Made by a program: the position numbers and the translations under genes. Shown piece by piece: positions 37,157 to 46,600 of a stretch of DNA of 61,955 nucleotides. How positions within the stretch are numbered: the first letter of the stretch is position 1; the number at the start of each line of letters is the position of its first letter. This stretch comes from a virus. The notes beneath the pieces are model-generated. The model was given only the letters and a program-made list of their open reading frames with translations. It did no database searches and was not told the DNA's origin. The stretch is taken from positions 1 to 61,955 of the IMG/VR virus record IMGVR_UViG_3300028364_000001; one strand, 5' to 3'.

Positions 37157-38698
37157 ATGCAGATCATCGACAACAAAGCCTTGCTCCTGCGCGTCAGGGA
37201 GCCTGCCCACATCATGGCGGCAGTAGACAAAGCGCACCTCGTGGGCCCCAACGAAGTGCTGGTGCGGTGGGACTTGGCCACAGCGCAGCGCCTGCGCGCC
37301 ATGAACATCAAGGTGCCGTCGCCCATAGAGGGGCGCTACCAGTGGACCGGCCTGCACAAGCCCATGGGGCACCAGAAGCAGACCGCGGCGTTCCTCACGC
37401 TGCACAAGAAGGCTTTCTGCTTCTCCGAGGCGGGGTCAGGCAAGACGGCCAGCACCATCTGGGCCGCAGACTTCCTGATGAAGACCAAACGCATCCGCAG
37501 GGTGCTGGTGATCTGCCCGGTGTCGATCATGGATGTAGCATGGAAGGGCGACCTCTTCAGCTTCGCCATGCACCGCACAGTGAGTATTGCCCACGGCACC
37601 CCTGTGAAGCGCAAGAAGATCATGGCGGAGGGCGCCGAGTTCGTGATCATCAACTACGACGGCGTCGCCATCGTGAAGGACGAGATCATCAAGGGCGGGT
37701 TCGACCTGATAATCGTCGACGAGGCCACGTCCTACAAGAATGCGCAGAGCAAGCGGTGGAAGGCCCTCAACGCGATCCTGAAGGCATGCCCGGACGCATG
37801 GTTGTGGATGATGACCGGCACGCCTGCCGCGCAGGGGCCAGAGGACGCGTACGGCTTGGCGAAGCTGGTGAACCCGACAGGGGTGCCCCGCACGTTCGGT
37901 TCCTTCAAGGACATGGTGATGATCAAGGTGACCCAGTTTAAGTGGGTGCCCCGAAGGGAGTCGGCCCTGATCGTGCACAAGGCCCTGCAGCCTGCGATCA
38001 GGTTCACCAAAGAGGAGTGCATGGACCTGCCCGACATGGTCTACGTCAAACGCACGGTCGAGCTCACCAAGCAGCAGAAAGTCTACTACGAGCGGCTGCG
38101 CAAGAACCTGCTGCTGGAGACGTCCGGGTCGGTGGTGACCGCCGTAAACGCTGCCGTGGGCATGAACAAGCTCCTGCAAATCAGCTGTGGCGCGGCCTAC
38201 GACGACGACGGCAACGTGTTGGAGTTCGATATCGGCAACCGATACGCGGTGCTGAAGGAGGTCATTGCCGAGGCGTCCAAGAAGGTTCTGGTGTTCGTGC
38301 CCTATACGCACATCACCGACATCTTGGTCGAGAAGATGCGGGCCGACGGTTACTCCGCGGACATCATCCGGGGCGACGTGCCTGTGAGCAAGCGCACCGA
38401 GATTTTCCAGAAGTTCCAGCGCGAGGCGGACCCGCAGGTCTTGCTGATCCAGCCACAGGCGGCAGCGCATGGCGTGACGCTGACGGCAGCGAACGTCGTG
38501 GTCTGGTGGGGGCCGACACCATCGCTGGAGATATATGCACAGGCCAACGCCCGCGTGCACCGCTCTGGCCAGACCCACAAGTGCACGGTGGTGCAGCTGC
38601 AGGGGTCGGCCGTCGAGAGGCACATCTACGACATGCTGGACGCCCGCGAAGGGAACCACACGAAACTTACGACCCTCTACAAACAAATGCTTGACTAG
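37157..38698 (+). CDS. SNF2/superfamily 2 helicase
   Basis: 513 residues. HQKQTAAFLTLHKKAFCFSE precedes Walker A GSGKTAST; LIIVDEATSYKN is the DEAx box; MMTGTPA is motif III; the C-terminal half has ANVVVWWGPTPSLE and ARVHRSGQTHKC, the motif VI R-x-x-R/H-x-G-Q signature of SNF2 enzymes. Probably remodels or unwinds DNA in phage replication. Preceded by the AACCACTGGAG leader. Confidence 0.87.
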   Translation: MQIIDNKALLLRVREPAHIMAAVDKAHLVGPNEVLVRWDLATAQRLRAMNIKVPSPIEGRYQWTGLHKPMGHQKQTAAFLTLHKKAFCFSEAGSGKTASTIWAADFLMKTKRIRRVLVICPVSIMDVAWKGDLFSFAMHRTVSIAHGTPVKRKKIMAEGAEFVIINYDGVAIVKDEIIKGGFDLIIVDEATSYKNAQSKRWKALNAILKACPDAWLWMMTGTPAAQGPEDAYGLAKLVNPTGVPRTFGSFKDMVMIKVTQFKWVPRRESALIVHKALQPAIRFTKEECMDLPDMVYVKRTVELTKQQKVYYERLRKNLLLETSGSVVTAVNAAVGMNKLLQISCGAAYDDDGNVLEFDIGNRYAVLKEVIAEASKKVLVFVPYTHITDILVEKMRADGYSADIIRGDVPVSKRTEIFQKFQREADPQVLLIQPQAAAHGVTLTAANVVVWWGPTPSLEIYAQANARVHRSGQTHKCTVVQLQGSAVERHIYDMLDAREGNHTKLTTLYKQMLD

Positions 38699-38746
38699 AC
38701 AACTGCGCACCATTAAATAAGCGCTATAGCCACTGGAGAACTGCAA

Positions 38747-39154
38747 ATGACATCCGAGACAACGGAGACCGTACAGGTCGGCAAGATGACGAAAGCCTAC
38801 GTTCGCATCCGCGATGCGAAGGCGAAGCTGAAGGCGGAGTATGACACCGCGGACAAAGTCTTCACCGAACAGATGGACACCATCAAACGCGCTTTGCTGG
38901 ACCACTGCAAGGAGCACGGGGTGGACTCTGTTCGCACGGAGAACGGGCTGTTCTACCGCTCTGTGAAGACCCGGTATTGGACCGGCGATTGGGCGGCCAT
39001 GCACGCCTTCATCATGGAGCACGGCCTGCCTGAGTTCCTCGAGAAGCGCCTGAACCAGACTGCGGTGAAGACGTATATCGAGGAGAACCCCGAAATCACT
39101 CTACCGGCGTTGAACGTCGACTCGGAGTACAACATTTCTGTGAGGAAAGCCTGA
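38747..39154 (+). CDS. Gp157-like replication-block protein
   Basis: 135 residues with the CCACTGGAG leader. KAYVRIRDAKAKLKAEYDTA is a coiled helix, followed by GVDSVRTENGLFYRSVKTRY and a C-terminal LPALNVDSEYNISVRKA. Similar layouts occur in Siphovirus Gp157-type proteins next to SSB genes. Function not established. TGATG overlap with the next gene. Confidence 0.62.
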   Translation: MTSETTETVQVGKMTKAYVRIRDAKAKLKAEYDTADKVFTEQMDTIKRALLDHCKEHGVDSVRTENGLFYRSVKTRYWTGDWAAMHAFIMEHGLPEFLEKRLNQTAVKTYIEENPEITLPALNVDSEYNISVRKA

Positions 39155-39381
39155 TGTCTACTGATACCCCCTATGTGACGCTGGAGGCTGCTGCGCAGTA
39201 TTTTCAGGTGTCGCTTTCCACATTCCGCGGCTGGGTAAAGAAGGGTGCGGTCCCCAAGGGTAGCTATATCCGACAGGGAGCCGTATACCGCTTCAACCTA
39301 CCTGCGGTAGTCACCGCGCTACAGGCCCACGCAGGGGCCGCGCAAGAGAAACCCACAACCACTGGAGACGACAATGAGTGA
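39154..39381 (+). CDS. Excisionase/MerR-type helix-turn-helix protein
   Basis: 75 residues. YVTLEAAAQYFQVSLSTFRG, then WVKKGAVPKGSYIRQGAVYR matches the winged HTH of the MerR/excisionase superfamily. With no integrase present, a transcriptional or replication role is more likely. It overlaps the next gene by 8 bases. Confidence 0.75.
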   Translation: MSTDTPYVTLEAAAQYFQVSLSTFRGWVKKGAVPKGSYIRQGAVYRFNLPAVVTALQAHAGAAQEKPTTTGDDNE

Positions 39382-40426
39382 CGCAATGACACTTTTCGGA
39401 GACGAAGGAAATTCGCTGGTGAGCAGTGATCTGTTCAAATCCCTGCTGGAGACCAACAAGACGCTTTCGGGTGGCCCCGGCGGCGGCGTTCCGCGTATCA
39501 GCATCAAGGGGGGTCGCTTCCGCGAGATGATCGGCGGCGAGCAGACACGCACGTTCAAGGGCGACAAGATCAACCTGATCATCGTGAACGCGGCACCGCT
39601 GGCACGCACCTATTACGAGGGCACCTACGACCCCAACAATGCGGCGCCACCGGTATGCTGGTCATCTGATACCCGGGTGCCGAGCCCTGACGTGCCTGAA
39701 GGTCAGAAGATGTCGGACAGCTGCTCGACATGCCCAATGAACATCAAGGGCTCCGGTCAGGGCGACAGCCGTGCATGCCGTTACAGCCAGCGCCTTGCTG
39801 TGGTGCTGGAGGGCGACGAAGACAACATGGTGTATCAGATGCAGCTGCCCGCCACGTCGATCTTCGGCGAGGCCCAGAAAGGCCTGATGGGCATGCAGGC
39901 CTATGCGAAGCTGCTGGGGGTGCACAACACGCCGATCACAGCCATCGTGACAGAGGTGGCCTTCGATACAGACAGTGAGACGCCGAAGCTATACTTCAAG
40001 CCTCTTCGCCCCCTCGAAGAGGACGAGCTGCGCATGGCGGTGGCCGCACGGGACAGCGAAGAGGCCAAGGCGGCGCTCACAATGACCGTGTCACAGGCAG
40101 ATGGCGTCAAGGCGAAGGCCCCGGCACCGAAGCCCAAGACCAAGGCCAAGGCTGCCCCGGTCGACCCCGACGATGACGAGGAAGAGGCTCCCAAGCCGAA
40201 GGCCAAGCCGACGCCCAAAGCCAAGGCCCCTCCGGTCGAGGATGACGACGAGGACGAAGAGCCCGCGCCAAAGCCGAAACCAAAGCCCAAGCCCGCACCG
40301 GTCGAGGACGAAGAGGAAGAAGAGCCTGTGAAGCGCACCACCAAGCCCACGCGCGCCGCAGAGACCAAGACGGATCTGGCCAGCATCATCGGCCAGTGGG
40401 ATGATGACGACGATGACGACGTATAA
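39374..40426 (+). CDS. ssDNA-binding protein-like, with acidic tail
   Basis: 350 residues. Beta-rich N-terminal 220 residues with a four-Cys zinc-type cluster (PVCWSSDT, CSTCPMN, ACRYSQ). Then about 90 residues of Lys/Pro/Ala alternating with Asp/Glu blocks, ending LASIIGQWDDDDDDDV, an acidic tail as used by SSBs to recruit partners. It lies directly before the primase-helicase. Called SSB-like by architecture and position. Confidence 0.65.
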   Translation: MSDAMTLFGDEGNSLVSSDLFKSLLETNKTLSGGPGGGVPRISIKGGRFREMIGGEQTRTFKGDKINLIIVNAAPLARTYYEGTYDPNNAAPPVCWSSDTRVPSPDVPEGQKMSDSCSTCPMNIKGSGQGDSRACRYSQRLAVVLEGDEDNMVYQMQLPATSIFGEAQKGLMGMQAYAKLLGVHNTPITAIVTEVAFDTDSETPKLYFKPLRPLEEDELRMAVAARDSEEAKAALTMTVSQADGVKAKAPAPKPKTKAKAAPVDPDDDEEEAPKPKAKPTPKAKAPPVEDDDEDEEPAPKPKPKPKPAPVEDEEEEEPVKRTTKPTRAAETKTDLASIIGQWDDDDDDDV

Positions 40427-40448
40427 GGTCGCGCGTCACTGACACGAA

Positions 40449-40484
40449 CCCGCTGAGGTAATAAGAACAATCGGCCTCAGCGGG
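40449..40484. promoter_or_regulatory. Ten-pair hairpin between SSB-like and primase genes
   Basis: CCCGCTGAGG (40449-40458) and CCTCAGCGGG (40475-40484), perfect, with a 16-base loop and no T-run. It lies in the only sizeable gap of the replication block, 24 bases before the primase ATG. Possible translational control, RNA-processing site or replication element. Confidence 0.7.
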
Positions 40485-40507
40485 CCATCATCCAAAGCGG
40501 GGCGGCT

Positions 40508-43387
40508 ATGGAAACGTTAGACTTCATACGGCAGGTCACTGGGGCCGCCGGGCACTACAGTGTTCTCGCGCTTGGGCCGACCAAGGGCAAGCGCATCCAG
40601 AAATTCTACACGACACCTGAAGCTGCACTCCATGCAGCGCACAATTTCGATGCCAACGGCAGCGATGCCTATTTCGCACTGGGGCGCTTCGCTTCCGACG
40701 ATAGTCGTGAGGCGGCCAACGTCACCGAGCTAGGGTCATTCTTCCTCGATCTGGACTGCGGGACGGGCAAGGATTACCCGGACCAAGCCGCTGCGCTGCA
40801 GGGCTTGCGGGGCTTCGTCAAGCAGCTGCGCCTGCCCAAGCCAATCATTGTGAACTCCGGCCGGGGCCTGCATGTGTACTGGCCGCTCACCACCGCGGTG
40901 CCCTATGCAAGCTGGCTGCCTGTGGCGCTCAGGTTCAAGTCGGCCTGCAAGGCGCTGGGTTTCCGCTGCGACACGACAGCGACGTCAGACGCCGCACGGG
41001 TCCTGCGCGTACCGGGTACGCGCAACCACAAGGACAACCCCCCGAAACCGGTGGGGATACTGGCCAACGGGGAGCACGTGAAGACCTCGCTGGAGATGTT
41101 CGATGCGTGCGTGGCCCCTCACTCGACGGTCGCTGTGCCTTCAGGGCTGTTCGCTGACCCCAACGCAACGGTTTCGGCGGCGGCAAGGGCCACGGCAGGC
41201 ACCAGCGCTGTCATGGACGCCCTGCGGGGCAATATAGAGGCCTCGTTCAAGAAGATCGCCCGCAAGACCGCTGCAGGCACCGGCTGCGCACAGATAGGTG
41301 CCATGCTGACAGACCCTACCCAAGTGTCGGAACCTCTTTGGCGGGCCGGGCTGTCCATCGCGGCACACTGCGCCGAGCAAGAGGCGATCCACTGGCTGTC
41401 GTCAGGCCACCCGGAGTACGACGCCGAAGACACGGCGCACAAGGCGTCCCATATCAAGGGTCCCTACCTCTGTGTGCGGTTCGACGAGCTGAACCCCGGC
41501 GGCTGCGAAGGCTGCCCGCACTGGGGCAAGATCAAGTCGCCTATCGTGCTGGGAAATTCGCTGATCGAGTCCGAGGGACCGGTGGAACTGTCGATGGCAC
41601 CAACAGGGGTGAAGGCAACCCCAGAAGTCTTCACCGATGGCAAGACTCCTTTCCCTGACTTGCCAAGCCCCTACACCCGAGGCAAAAAGGGGGGCATATA
41701 CTACACGACCCGCGATGCTGACGGCGTAGAGGATCAAAAGCTGGTATGGCTGCATGACATCTATGTGGTACGACGTCTGGTTGACCCTGAGCAGGGGGAG
41801 GTTGTCGAGATGCGGTGCCACCTGCCCCAAGACGGTGCACGCACGTTCGTCGTGCCGCTCTACGCCGTCACATCGAAAGAAGAATTTCGCCGGGCCCTGT
41901 CGATGCAGGGCGTGGCCGCTATCGGCAAAGAAGTGGACGCACTTATGCAGTACACACAATCATGGGTGAGAGAATTGCAACAGCTATCACAAGCAGACAA
42001 TGCCCACCGCCAGTTCGGCTGGATCGGTGAGTTCAACGGGTTCGTGCTGGGCGACAAGGTTGTCCAAGCGGGTCGGATCGAACACAATTCCCCCGCCGCT
42101 GGCACGCGCGGGCTGACGGAGTTCTTCGCCCCCAAAGGGACGATGGAAGGGTGGAAGGAGACAATGGCCTTCTACAACAAGCCCGGGTTCGAGCTGCACC
42201 AGCTAATTGTCTGTGCCGGGTTCGGGTCGGCCCTGATGAAGTTCATGCCAGAGAGCGCGGCTCTCCTGCACCTGTGGTCCAAGGACTCCGGTTTCGGCAA
42301 GACAACGGCCCAGCTCGCGGCGCTGTCGATCTGGGGGAACCCCAAGAAGCTGATCCTAGATGAGCGGGACACCCACAACTCCCGCATGAACCGCGCCGAC
42401 GTGATGCACAGTATCCCTGTGTGCATGGACGAGGTGACCAACATCCGCGCCGACCACGCCTCGGACCTGATCTACCAAGCGACCGGCGGCCAGCAACGGA
42501 ACCGGATGTCGTCCAGCGGCAACGCCGAGCGCTATCGCGGAGACCCATGGAACCTGCTGTTCATCACCTCGGGCAACGCCAGCCTGATCGACAAGGTGGC
42601 CAGCGCCAAGGCAATGCCGAAAGCAGAGGCACAGCGGGTGCTTGAGATCGAGGTGGGGCGGCTGTTCTCGGAGAAGTCCGACAAGGAGGAGACTGACAAG
42701 TTCAGCAGGGACCTGCTCACGCACTACGGTCATGCCGGTGTGCCCTTTGTGCAGTACGTCCTTCAGCACCTGCAGGAAGTCCAGATGCTGGTGCAGACCA
42801 TCCAGCGCCAGATCGACACCACCGCGAATCTGGGGCCAGAGAACCGCTTCTGGTCGGCCGCCATGGCAGCGTCTATTGCGGCCGCAGTGATCTGCAACCA
42901 CCTCGGCCTGCTCGACTATGATGTGAAAACCCTGCGGGATTATGTCGTTGCCAAGGTGCTCCGCCCCAACCAGCAGGCGAGCGGTGACCTTACGATTGAC
43001 GCCGTGGCGCTGGTCAACGAGTACGTCTACGAAAACTGGGGCCGCATCCTGCAGATCAAATCGACCATAGACCTCCGGGCCAAGAACACCGCCGCCACCA
43101 TGGAGCATATGTCTGTGCCCGAGCAGATGCCCCGCAGCACCGATTTCGCCGGGCGGTACGAGACGGACATCAAGCAGCTGTACCTGCTGATCCGACCATT
43201 CAAGGAGTGGTTGTCCGAGCAACAGATTAACTATGCGTCGGTGCAAGAGGAGCTTATGAAGAAGGTGAAGGCCAAGAAGACGCGCATACGGCTGTCCAAA
43301 GGCACCTCGATGAACCTGCCCCCGGTGGATGTGCTGAGTATACCCATGGAGTTTGAGGCGCCCAATGACAGTGCGGACCCTACTTGA
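40508..43387 (+). CDS. Primase-helicase (AEP primase fused to P-loop helicase)
   Basis: 959 residues. The N-terminal archaeo-eukaryotic-type primase has FFLDLDCGTGKD (DxD), NSGRGLHVYWPL (SGxGxHxYW) and ARVLRVPGTRNHKD. The C-terminal ATPase has SGFGKTTAQ (about residue 597) and VCMDEVTNI (Walker B), then IYQATGGQQRNRM. The arrangement is that of DUF927-type phage primase-helicases. Opens replication forks and makes primers for the polymerase at 34267. Confidence 0.85.
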   Translation: METLDFIRQVTGAAGHYSVLALGPTKGKRIQKFYTTPEAALHAAHNFDANGSDAYFALGRFASDDSREAANVTELGSFFLDLDCGTGKDYPDQAAALQGLRGFVKQLRLPKPIIVNSGRGLHVYWPLTTAVPYASWLPVALRFKSACKALGFRCDTTATSDAARVLRVPGTRNHKDNPPKPVGILANGEHVKTSLEMFDACVAPHSTVAVPSGLFADPNATVSAAARATAGTSAVMDALRGNIEASFKKIARKTAAGTGCAQIGAMLTDPTQVSEPLWRAGLSIAAHCAEQEAIHWLSSGHPEYDAEDTAHKASHIKGPYLCVRFDELNPGGCEGCPHWGKIKSPIVLGNSLIESEGPVELSMAPTGVKATPEVFTDGKTPFPDLPSPYTRGKKGGIYYTTRDADGVEDQKLVWLHDIYVVRRLVDPEQGEVVEMRCHLPQDGARTFVVPLYAVTSKEEFRRALSMQGVAAIGKEVDALMQYTQSWVRELQQLSQADNAHRQFGWIGEFNGFVLGDKVVQAGRIEHNSPAAGTRGLTEFFAPKGTMEGWKETMAFYNKPGFELHQLIVCAGFGSALMKFMPESAALLHLWSKDSGFGKTTAQLAALSIWGNPKKLILDERDTHNSRMNRADVMHSIPVCMDEVTNIRADHASDLIYQATGGQQRNRMSSSGNAERYRGDPWNLLFITSGNASLIDKVASAKAMPKAEAQRVLEIEVGRLFSEKSDKEETDKFSRDLLTHYGHAGVPFVQYVLQHLQEVQMLVQTIQRQIDTTANLGPENRFWSAAMAASIAAAVICNHLGLLDYDVKTLRDYVVAKVLRPNQQASGDLTIDAVALVNEYVYENWGRILQIKSTIDLRAKNTAATMEHMSVPEQMPRSTDFAGRYETDIKQLYLLIRPFKEWLSEQQINYASVQEELMKKVKAKKTRIRLSKGTSMNLPPVDVLSIPMEFEAPNDSADPT

Positions 43388-43586
43388 CCTCTGCCCCGAT
43401 GGGCTGAGGATCGTCGTTCCTTGGAAGAAGCTCTATCCGGGGATGTCGGTGTTCGTGCCCTGCATAGACGCCCGTGCCTGCCAGTTGCAGGCAGAGGAGA
43501 TCGCCCGGCGCTTGGAGATCCGTGTCGCCTGCCGCCGGGCCTTCAAAGACCACATTTTGGGGTTGCGTATATGGCGCACCCCATGA
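43365..43586 (+). CDS. Small protein ending the replication operon
   Basis: 73 residues from the ATG at 43365, overlapping the primase end by 23 bases. LCPDGLRIVVPWKKLYPGMS, then CQLQAEEIARRLEIRVACRR. Strand-helix-strand, basic end. No family recognised. Confidence 0.6.
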   Translation: MTVRTLLDLCPDGLRIVVPWKKLYPGMSVFVPCIDARACQLQAEEIARRLEIRVACRRAFKDHILGLRIWRTP

Positions 43587-43646
43587 TATAGTCCACTAGA
43601 CGGAACCCCCTTGTTCTTTCTGTCGCCCCTCCCAGTGGACCGCCTA

Positions 43647-43680
43647 GCCCGCTCTTCCTCCCCGAAGAGCGGGCCTTTTT
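43647..43680 (+). terminator. Rho-independent terminator of the replication block
   Basis: GCCCGCTCTT (43647-43656), 8-base loop, AAGAGCGGGC (43665-43674), then CTTTTT. A perfect ten-pair stem between convergent gene blocks. On the minus strand no T-run follows, so it works mainly for the plus strand. Confidence 0.88.
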
Positions 43681-46600
43681 CATCCTTGGTAGTCGGTGAA
43701 CCGGGCTCGCACTTCGTTCACCAGTCGCGCGTTGAACGACACCCCGTTGAAGGTCCGCTCGTTGGTGCTGTCCCGGCTCCGCATGGAGCTTGCGAGGAAC
43801 TCGCGATCCACCGCCAAATACGGGTGATCCTCATTGTAGGCAGCTATGTCCTCCATCAGCTCACGCAGTGCCTCTCGGTTGCCCTCACGCAGTGCCATCT
43901 CGTAGCGATCTGCCAGAGCCGACCGCCGCTCCACGACGCCGCGCTCGAACCGCTTGCGTGCAGAGTTGACCTCCTGCGTAGCGACGATCTCTGCGGGCGC
44001 AAAGCCGATGGCCTGCGCGAGGAGGTGGCCGGGGTGAATATCTTCCACGATGCTGTCTCCGGCACGGGTCAGTGACCCCTCGTTTGCGTACCGCCCGCTC
44101 CTCAAGATATACCGGAGCGCTGCGGGCGAGGCCGACTCGATGCCCCGCTGCCATTCGCCAGAAGCCATGTCGTTGATGCCGCGCTCGAGGTTCATGTACG
44201 TGCCGACGGCAGGGCCGCCGAACACTTCGGCGAGGGTCCACAGACTGGACTGGTCCTTGTCGATCATCGGCTCCCGGAAGAGCACATCTGCCAGACCCAC
44301 GCGGGGCGCGACGCTGACGCCAAGGGTATAGTCGAGTATCCCCCTGTACATGCCGTCACCCAACCCCTCCCGCACAACCGACTCGAACCGGGGCTCGTCG
44401 TCATCGGCGAACAGCAGGTTGTACAGCAGTGCGACCACCCCAAATACGGGCAGACCTGCGACACCGGACAAGAGTGTTGTGGCCCCCAAGAGGCCGCCCA
44501 GCTGCTTTGCGGCGATCATCTTTGCTTCAGGGGACTGGTCCTTGAGTGCCCGCTTCGCAGTATCGAACAGCAAGGCGTACATGGACACCCCGTACCGCTT
44601 GTACATGAACACGACGGAGCCGAGCCCATTCTGGGCAATGCGCGGGGTGGACGCTGCCGCGGTCCCACCGTTTATCATCTCTGTGAGGTAGACGGCCTGC
44701 TTGGCAGCGTTGCGCATGACGTCCGGGGTGAGCGCGGTGCCCGCCGCCTCAAGCCTGCCCAGCTCGAGGAAGTAGGACGATGCCAGTGCGACCTCCCGGT
44801 TGGCGCGCTCCGAGTGATGCAGCATCCAGCCTGTTGCGCGGTTGAATTTCTCCGAGACGGCCTTCGTGCCGTCGATGTCCATGATGTCGAACGTGATGGA
44901 CCTGTTGAACTGACCATTGGTTCGCCCGACCTCCACGAGGTATCGCAGCTTCTTCATCTCGTCCGATTGATCCGGGCTGTTGAAGTCATAGTTCTCCAGC
45001 GAGGGCTGTGCAGCCACCCGCTCCCGCACCAGCCCGGTGCCGTCGGGGTTGTAGGCGTCGATCTCCCGCATCATGCCGCTCCCTGCGATCAACCGTGTCG
45101 CTGCGCCCATGGCACGCGTGGTCTCCCGGTAGCCGTACTTTGCACCGAGGAAGGGCAGGCCGATCATGGGCATCTGCATGAGGTTCAGCATGGCTGTCGA
45201 GATGTTGAAGCCAAGGGTCATGTTGAACGCAACCGACCGGAGCGTTTGTGACCAGCCCGGCAGATCAGGGTTCGTGCCGAAATCAGCGAACGCGTCAAGT
45301 TGATCGCGAAGCTGCTTGATCTTGGGCGTCTCCGAGATCCCGCCCTGCTGGGCCTCTCCAGCGAACCGGCTCTTGAGCGCGGCGAACTTCGAGCCATACT
45401 TCAGCCGAACGATGTTCCGCGCGAGCGTGTTGGCCTTCGTCGTGTTGGTGTGGATCGCGTCCTTGTTGAAGCCCAACGTGCCTTTCCGCTGCCGGTAGGA
45501 CTGCAGGAACGACGTTTCCGGCACCGTGTCGAGGTAGAGGTTGGTGACCAGCCGAACAGTATCCTCGTCCACATTGGCCGCCCGGAGCTGGTTGTTGAGT
45601 TTTGCCACGAACGATGCCGGTGGCGCGTTGGCGAAGCCGTCGCTGTCGAGCCGCAGCATCTGCTTGAAGTTGGCGGCCTGTGTCGCGGGATCGCTTTCCA
45701 GCTCGGTCTGTGCACGGGCACGGGCTGTCTGCGTCTCGAACGCCTCGACGAAATACTCGACCGATCCGCTACGGGGGTCGTAGGCGTTGTAGGACAGCCA
45801 ATAGTCGCCGCTCCGCCCCAGTGCAAAGTAAACGGAAAGCTGGTCTTTCGCGGTGAGCTGCTTGTAGAGGTCGTTCCGCACCCGTGATCGAACCTGTGCG
45901 TCAGGGATGGCCGACTCGAGGCGGGCATCGAGCGCCGTCATGAGGTCAGCATGCAGCGTGCGGAACACGTTGCGGAGACCACGGTATTCGGCCTGCCCCG
46001 AAGGGCCCACGGCGTTCCAGTCGGCCATCACGGCGCGGTACTGCTGCATCCGGTCTGTGTCGGACCCATATGCCTTCAAGGCGGCAGCCCCGGTGATCTC
46101 GGGGTCCACCTGATAGAGCGTGGAGTAGTTGATGAGCGCGTTGAACCTGTCCACGAGGTCGCGGTTGCCGCTGGCCCATTGGCCTATCTTGTTGTTCAGG
46201 GCCGTTGTCCGCTCGAGCACCCGCGCGATTTCTCCGTTGGCCTCGTTCACCAGCTCGTTCAGCCGGGGCGCGCTCGGAAAGTATGGCTCAGCCACCTGCA
46301 CCAGATAGTGCAGGGGCGTCAGGCGCAGCACAGCCTCCTTGAACAAGGAATTGGTCCCGAGCCTCGCTTCTGCGCCCGCATCAGTCAGGATCTCCGTGAG
46401 CCTGCCCATGCGCGCCTTGTTCGCCTCCACCGTGTCGGCGTTCACCAGATTGGAGAGCAGGCGCTTCTCGGTGCCTTTACGGTGTGCCATGTAGAGGGCA
46501 CCGGAGTTCCGCGACTCAGGCGATGGCGCCAGCATCCCCATGATGATCTCGTCACCCCGGGACAAGGCGGAGCCCATGATGCGCTGGTTCATGCCGAGCA

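Noticed and set aside
37436-39022. Minus-strand open frame of 528 codons
   Set aside because: Antisense to the SNF2-type helicase, whose motifs are clear on the plus strand. His/Leu/Val-rich shadow composition.
39154-39381. Excisionase as a sign of lysogeny
   Set aside because: The fold is MerR/excisionase-like, but no integrase, repressor or attachment site is seen; a replication or regulatory role is more likely.
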